From NCBI RefSeq assembly GCF_014170305.1, contig NZ_LZZT01000059.1:52298-116297 (forward strand): a stretch of 64,000 bases of DNA. The letters are read 5' to 3'. Within the stretch, counting starts at the first letter, position 1. Every line of letters begins with the position of its first letter. The translations under genes and the position numbers were made by a program. Below, piece by piece: positions 61,026 through 64,000 of the stretch. The stretch comes from Achromobacter sp. UMC71 (GTDB taxonomy: Bacteria; Pseudomonadota; Gammaproteobacteria; Burkholderiales; Burkholderiaceae_B). The notes beneath the pieces were generated by a model that was given only the letters and a program-made list of their open reading frames with translations, was not told the origin of the DNA and searched no databases.

Positions 61026-61067
61026 ACCCGCCATACCAATACGATTACGCGCCATACCAATACGCCT
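61026..61067. repeat. 21-bp tandem duplication B (two units)
   Basis: Units 61026-61046 and 61047-61067 share the core CGCCATACCAATACG and differ at three bases. They follow duplication A after 3 bases, and the period is again 21 bases, but the sequence is unrelated to A. Confidence 0.88.
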
Positions 61068-61091
61068 GATGTACCGACTTGCCTGGCGAAG

Positions 61092-61362
61092 ACGTTCACC
61101 TCGTTGCTGTACTTGCCCCATCACGGTACTCCCCACGTAGATGGGTCCTCCCCGTCACCACGCTCATCGCACCGACGGGCTGGCCCCGTCACCGTGTGCG
61201 CCACATCGATGGCCTCGTCCCGTCACTGTGTTCGCCACATCGATGGCCTCGTCCCGTCACTGTGTCCGCCGTATCGATGGCCTCGCCTCGTCACTGTGTT
61301 CACCACATCAATGGCCTCGCCCTGTCACGGTATTCATCCCCAGCGTCAATGTCTTCGTCACG
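61092..61362. repeat. 34-bp tandem repeat array (about 8 units)
   Basis: Units start at 61092, 61126, 61160, 61194, 61228, 61262, 61296 and 61330 (the last is 33 bases). The four central units are closest: 61194-61227 and 61228-61261 differ at one base, and their neighbours at about five. A typical unit contains CATCGATGGCCTCGTCCCG and ends GTCACT. The flanking units are more degenerate. There are no unique spacers, so this is a minisatellite, not a CRISPR array. All three forward frames are open through it. Confidence 0.92.
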
Positions 61363-61481
61363 TCGATGCTTTGTGGCCCCTCAAACCGCGTCGCGATCCT
61401 CGTGAGAGGCAGCAAAGGCTGGCACCGTCACTATCGACGACAGCATTGCCGCGCGGAGTCGTAAACCGCGACTCACGTTAT

Positions 61482-61511
61482 TTGATAAACCACTAGATAG
61501 AGTTTTATTAT
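61482..61511 (+). promoter_or_regulatory. Candidate promoter of the haloacid dehalogenase gene
   Basis: TTGATA (61482-61487) and TATTAT (61506-61511), each 5 of 6 to sigma-70 consensus, are separated by 18 bases in an AT-rich island. The dehalogenase ATG is 70 bases downstream. Confidence 0.7.
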
Positions 61512-61580
61512 TAATTTTACAGCTTACCAGAGGGCTTTTAAGCTGGTCCGACATCGACCACTGATTACAAAGGATCCGCC

Positions 61581-62291
61581 ATGCCCCTGGACCATCTTCC
61601 CCGCCCGCAGTGGCTTACCTTCGACTGCTACGGCACGCTGATCCAATGGGACGAGGGCCTGCAAGCCGCAGTGGCCCGCATCCTGGCCGCCGGCGAGCCC
61701 CAGCACACGCCCACGCCTGCACAGTTCCTGAGTGTCTACGACGAGCATGAGCATCGCCTGGAGCGCACACCGCCCCATATGCGCTTCGCCGACGTCACCC
61801 GCGAATCGCTGCGCCTCACCATGCGCGATCTGCAGCTGGCCTATCGCCCGGAGGACGCTACCTTGCTCACGGGCAGCATCTCGGCAATGCCGCCGTTTCC
61901 CGAGGTGGTCACCACGCTAGCCACCTTGAAGCAGGCCGGCTTCAAGCTCTGCATCATCTCCAACACCGACGATGCCATCATCGCCGGCAACGTCGCGCAG
62001 CTGGGCGGCCACATCGACCGCGTCATCACCGCTGAACAGGCGGGCGCCTACAAACCGTCGCGCCAAATCTTCGCCCACGCCCACCACAGCCTCGGGGTCA
62101 CGCCAGACGAAGTCGTGCACATCTGCGCCAGCCCGCACCTGGATCACGCCGCCGCCCGCGACATCGGCTTTCGCTGCCTCTGGATCGACCGGGGCACCGG
62201 ACGCCGGCCCTTGCCGGACTACCGTCCCGACGCTACCGTATCGACTCTGGACAAAGTCCCCGGCCTGTTCCAACAGGCCGGCTGGATGTAA
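61581..62291 (+). CDS. HAD-superfamily hydrolase, haloacid-dehalogenase type II
   Basis: A 236-residue cytosolic hydrolase. HAD motif 1 is LTFDCYGTLIQW with the nucleophilic Asp at about residue 15; motif 2 is CIISNTDD; the motif 3 Lys is in GAYKPSRQIF; motif 4 is near HICASPHLDHAAARDIGF. The DCYGTL form is typical of L-2-haloacid dehalogenases and of close phosphatases, so either activity is possible. AAAGGATCCGCC precedes the ATG. It is probably co-expressed with the class II aldolase gene 124 bases downstream. Confidence 0.88.
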   Translation: MPLDHLPRPQWLTFDCYGTLIQWDEGLQAAVARILAAGEPQHTPTPAQFLSVYDEHEHRLERTPPHMRFADVTRESLRLTMRDLQLAYRPEDATLLTGSISAMPPFPEVVTTLATLKQAGFKLCIISNTDDAIIAGNVAQLGGHIDRVITAEQAGAYKPSRQIFAHAHHSLGVTPDEVVHICASPHLDHAAARDIGFRCLWIDRGTGRRPLPDYRPDATVSTLDKVPGLFQQAGWM

Positions 62292-62415
62292 GTCAGCATA
62301 TCTGGCCGCAAGCAAGGCCCGCTTCTCTTGGCGCCGAGACCCGCCGCCCGAAAAACAGGACTTGCCGCGCCACGTATCTTCAAGACCTCCCCTGCAACTT
62401 CCCTCGGGCAGCCCT

Positions 62416-63171
62416 ATGAATAAAGATCCCCACTTCGCCGATGCGCTCTTTCACGCCGATCACGTCACGAGCTTACGCAGCGACCTGGCACTGGCCTTGC
62501 GCGCCGCGGCCGCCCACGGACTCGGCGAAGGGGTCTGCAATCATTTCAGCGTGGCGCTGCCCGGCGATCCGGATCACTTTCTCTTGAATCCGCGCGGCCT
62601 GATGTGGAACGAAGTCCAGGCCGACGACATCGTGCTGGTCGACGCACATGGCCACAAGCTCGCAGGGCGTCACGAGGTCGAACCCACGGCCATGTTCATC
62701 CACGCCGCCATCCACCGCATCGCCGACAAGGCCTGTGTGCTGCACACCCACATGCCCTACGCCACCGCCCTGACGCTCACCGCGGATCGAACGCTGGACA
62801 CCACCCTGTCCCAGAACGCCATGCGCTTTCACGACCGCATCGCGGTCGATGCCGACTACAACGGCCTGGCCCTGGACGCCAGCGAGGGGGAACGCATCGC
62901 CCGTGCCATGCAAGGCGCCGACATCGCCTTTCTGGGCAACCACGGCGTCGTAGTCTGCGGCGAACGCCTCGATTACGCCTACGACGATCTTTTCTTTCTG
63001 GAACGCGCCTGTACCGCCCAGGTCCTGGCCCAATCCACCGGCCGGCCTTTGGTCCCCGTGGATCCGGTCATCGCCGCCAAGGTCGCCGCGCAGATCCAAA
63101 GCGAACGCCTGCAGTCCGAACTGTTCTTCGCCGCCCTGCGGCGTCAATTACCCGACAGTGGACAGCACTAA
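62416..63171 (+). CDS. Class II aldolase/adducin-family protein
   Basis: A 251-residue zinc-dependent enzyme. The metal-binding HTH is visible in CVLHTHMPYATAL (near residues 111-123), the third His in FLGNHGVVVCG (near 176), and EVEPTAMFIHAAIH holds the acidic residue and a further His. NHFSVALPGDPDHFLLNPRG is typical of the family. Members cleave sugar phosphates or decarboxylate keto acids; the substrate is unknown here. It lies after the HAD gene and is the last gene before the rRNA operon, which is read toward it. Confidence 0.88.
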   Translation: MNKDPHFADALFHADHVTSLRSDLALALRAAAAHGLGEGVCNHFSVALPGDPDHFLLNPRGLMWNEVQADDIVLVDAHGHKLAGRHEVEPTAMFIHAAIHRIADKACVLHTHMPYATALTLTADRTLDTTLSQNAMRFHDRIAVDADYNGLALDASEGERIARAMQGADIAFLGNHGVVVCGERLDYAYDDLFFLERACTAQVLAQSTGRPLVPVDPVIAAKVAAQIQSERLQSELFFAALRRQLPDSGQH

Positions 63172-63220
63172 TCGAAGCGCAGCGCAAAACCACAACGCCG
63201 GCCCCATCCAGCCCCAAAGC

Positions 63221-63254
63221 AAAAACCCCACAGGCGCAAGCCTGTGGGGTTTTT
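63221..63254. terminator. Bidirectional terminator between the aldolase gene and 5S rRNA
   Basis: AAAAACCCCACAGGC (63221-63235) pairs perfectly with GCCTGTGGGGTTTTT (63240-63254) around GCAA. It has T-runs on both strands and so serves the aldolase message on the plus strand and the rRNA operon on the minus strand. Confidence 0.95.
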
Positions 63255-63267
63255 CTTGGGAATAATT

Positions 63268-63381
63268 GCCTGACGCTGACCTACTTTCACAGACGTCCGT
63301 CCACTATCATCGGCGCAAAGGCGTTTCACTGTCCTGTTCGGGATGGGAAGGAGTGGTACCACCTTGCTATGGGTATCAGGC
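63268..63381 (-). rRNA. rrf: 5S rRNA, distal tandem copy
   Basis: About 114 bases recognised by the conserved core (minus strand GGTGGTACCACTCCTTCCCA ... GAACAGGACAGTGAAACGCC). It is the second 5S gene after 23S. Compared with the proximal copy it differs by one base near the 3' end and several near the 5' end. These changes lie in helix I, where pairing beyond the first six bases is weaker than in the proximal copy. It is followed by the terminator at 63221-63254. Ends are estimated from the complementary termini GCCTGA/TCAGGC. Confidence 0.93.
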
Positions 63382-63512
63382 TTGACTTGCTGAATGCCAC
63401 ACCGCGATGGCGGACACTCGAATCCTGGGTACTGCGCACCAACCAGGCACCGCACGATCAGAGCCAAACTCGATAATCGCGCCGCACACAGGCGGGTGTT
63501 TCACACAAAGAC

Positions 63513-63545
63513 AAAACCCCACAGGCGCTGAGCCTGTGGGGTTTT
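63513..63545 (-). terminator. Terminator-like hairpin between the two 5S genes
   Basis: AAAACCCCACAGGC (63513-63526) pairs with GCCTGTGGGGTTTT (63532-63545) around a 5-base loop. It is nearly the same stem as at 63221-63254, so 5S gene and terminator appear to have been duplicated together. Confidence 0.92.
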
Positions 63546-63556
63546 GAGCAATAAAA

Positions 63557-63670
63557 GCCTGACGATGACCTACTTTCACAGACGTCCGTCCACTATCATC
63601 GGCGCAAAGGCGTTTCACTGTCCTGTTCGGGATGGGAAGGAGTGGTACCACCTTGCTATGGTCGTCAGGC
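63557..63670 (-). rRNA. rrf: 5S rRNA, proximal tandem copy
   Basis: About 114 bases with the same core as the distal copy, 289 bases away. Its ends pair further (GCCTGACGA with TCGTCAGGC), giving a full helix I, so this is the canonical copy. It lies about 200 bases downstream of the 23S 3' end in the operon's direction. No tRNA gene is visible in the spacer. Confidence 0.95.
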
Positions 63671-63872
63671 GTAACTGGTTGAGTTATTGCTTTGTGGGCA
63701 ACAACTCCAATCTTGGAAGAAGCGCAACGTGTGGGTAATCAGAGCTAGCGGCTCGATGATCACGCACAGTGGGGTGTAATTGGTGTTGGCTGGCTGCTGA
63801 CGGGGCAGCCAGATTTTGTATTGAACGACACTTGGAACGCTATATCACCAGGTCATAACCATCAGTGTTATA
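63671..63872 (-). other. 23S-5S spacer of the rRNA operon
   Basis: About 200 bases of transcribed spacer. No gene or tRNA is recognised. Processing stems for RNase III probably lie here but were not assigned. Confidence 0.7.
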
Positions 63873-64000
63873 GGATCAAGCCTCACGAGCAATTAGTATC
63901 GGTTAGCTTAACGCATTACTGCGCTTCCACACCCGACCTATCAACGTCCTGGTCTCGAACGACTCTTTAGGGGGATCAAGTCCCCGGGATACCTAATCTT
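63873..64000 (-). rRNA. rrl: 23S rRNA, 3' end (partial)
   Basis: The minus strand ends with the conserved 23S 3' terminus (TTAGCTTAACCGATACTAAT is read here as GCTAACCGATACTAATTGCT, then CGTGAGGCTTGATCC). The rest of the gene continues beyond the right edge. Confidence 0.96.

Larger units (their letters stand above)
60980..61580. other. Gene-free, repeat-rich region between LysR and the haloacid dehalogenase
   Basis: About 600 bases hold, in order, two 21-bp duplications, the 34-bp array, a GC-rich stretch with a small hairpin (GAGTCG ... CGACTC near 61456-61474) and an AT-rich promoter region before the dehalogenase gene. Open frames on the plus strand are products of the stop-free repeats and are not called genes. 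Confidence 0.75.

Noticed and set aside
60980..61099. N-terminal extension of the LysR regulator by 40 codons
   Set aside because: It would place repeated seven-residue units before the standard LysR N-terminus; the ATG at 60979 fits the family.
61092..61362. CRISPR array
   Set aside because: Units are contiguous with no unique spacers, and no cas gene is in the window.
61079..61496. Three overlapping 107-130-codon plus-strand frames in the 34-bp array
   Set aside because: They exist only because the repeat has no stop codon; products are the same repeat read in rotating frames, and no start region is convincing.
63395..63440. tRNA-like ACTCGAATCC segment between the 5S genes
   Set aside because: It resembles a T-arm, but no acceptor, D or anticodon stem could be formed around it.

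Overview
The window looks like a chromosomal segment of a high-GC betaproteobacterium of the family Alcaligenaceae, most likely Achromobacter or Bordetella. The reasons are the GC-rich codon use, two Bug/TctC-type periplasmic receptors beside CoA-pathway genes, the order leuS-lptE-holA-...-proA, a short HU protein with a histone-H1-like Lys/Ala tail, and the sequence of the rRNA operon at the right edge. The genus is an inference from gene content; no database search was possible.

Layout. 1-3,000: a TrpXYZ-like ABC importer (ATPase cut by the left edge). 3,144-4,100: an aldo/keto reductase. 4,147-9,728: a malonate-utilisation cluster read leftward (GntR/MatR-like regulator, malonyl-CoA decarboxylase, enoyl-CoA hydratase-like protein, malonyl-CoA synthetase, Bug receptor). 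9,862-12,293: a DUF3574 lipoprotein, a spermidine-synthase-like protein and a thiolase. 12,507-18,527: an undefined acyl-CoA pathway (two adjacent acyl-CoA dehydrogenases, LysR regulator, CaiB CoA-transferase, MaoC hydratase, Bug receptor). 18,776-26,972: a six-gene sugar operon (OprB porin, XylFGH importer, NAD-dependent sugar dehydrogenase-like protein, lactonase) with a convergent LacI regulator. 27,019-30,928: a tautomerase and a ProXWV-type betaine/proline importer. 31,454-34,845: cyclopropane fatty acid synthase, a Bcr/CflA pump, and ribosomal proteins L28 and L33. 35,050-38,916: a Liv-type importer with fused permeases and one ATPase. 38,930-42,861: a SulP transporter, phosphonopyruvate hydrolase and a D,D-carboxypeptidase. 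43,240-53,295: the HU-like protein, a MarR/MFS pair and the leuS-lptE-holA-proA housekeeping block, followed by small genes. 53,353-60,979: amidase, a LysR/DHA2 pump pair, a C39-like peptidase, a 3-hydroxyacyl-CoA dehydrogenase, small genes and a LysR regulator. 60,980-61,580: a gene-free stretch rich in tandem repeats. 61,581-63,171: a haloacid dehalogenase and a class II aldolase. 63,268-64,000: the end of an rRNA operon on the minus strand, with two tandem 5S genes and the 3' end of 23S.

How it fits together. The segment mixes fixed housekeeping genes with independent catabolic modules, each with its own regulator. Clear operator-like palindromes are visible for three: malonate (9754-9769), sugar (18667-18686) and MarR/MFS (43837-43863). 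The sugar operon reads as a complete front end for oxidative sugar use (outer-membrane entry, import, C1 oxidation, lactone opening), but no aldonate dehydratase is visible nearby. The structures least explained by ordinary genes are the 21-bp and 34-bp tandem repeats between 60,980 and 61,362. No prophage, insertion sequence, CRISPR array or defence system was recognised.
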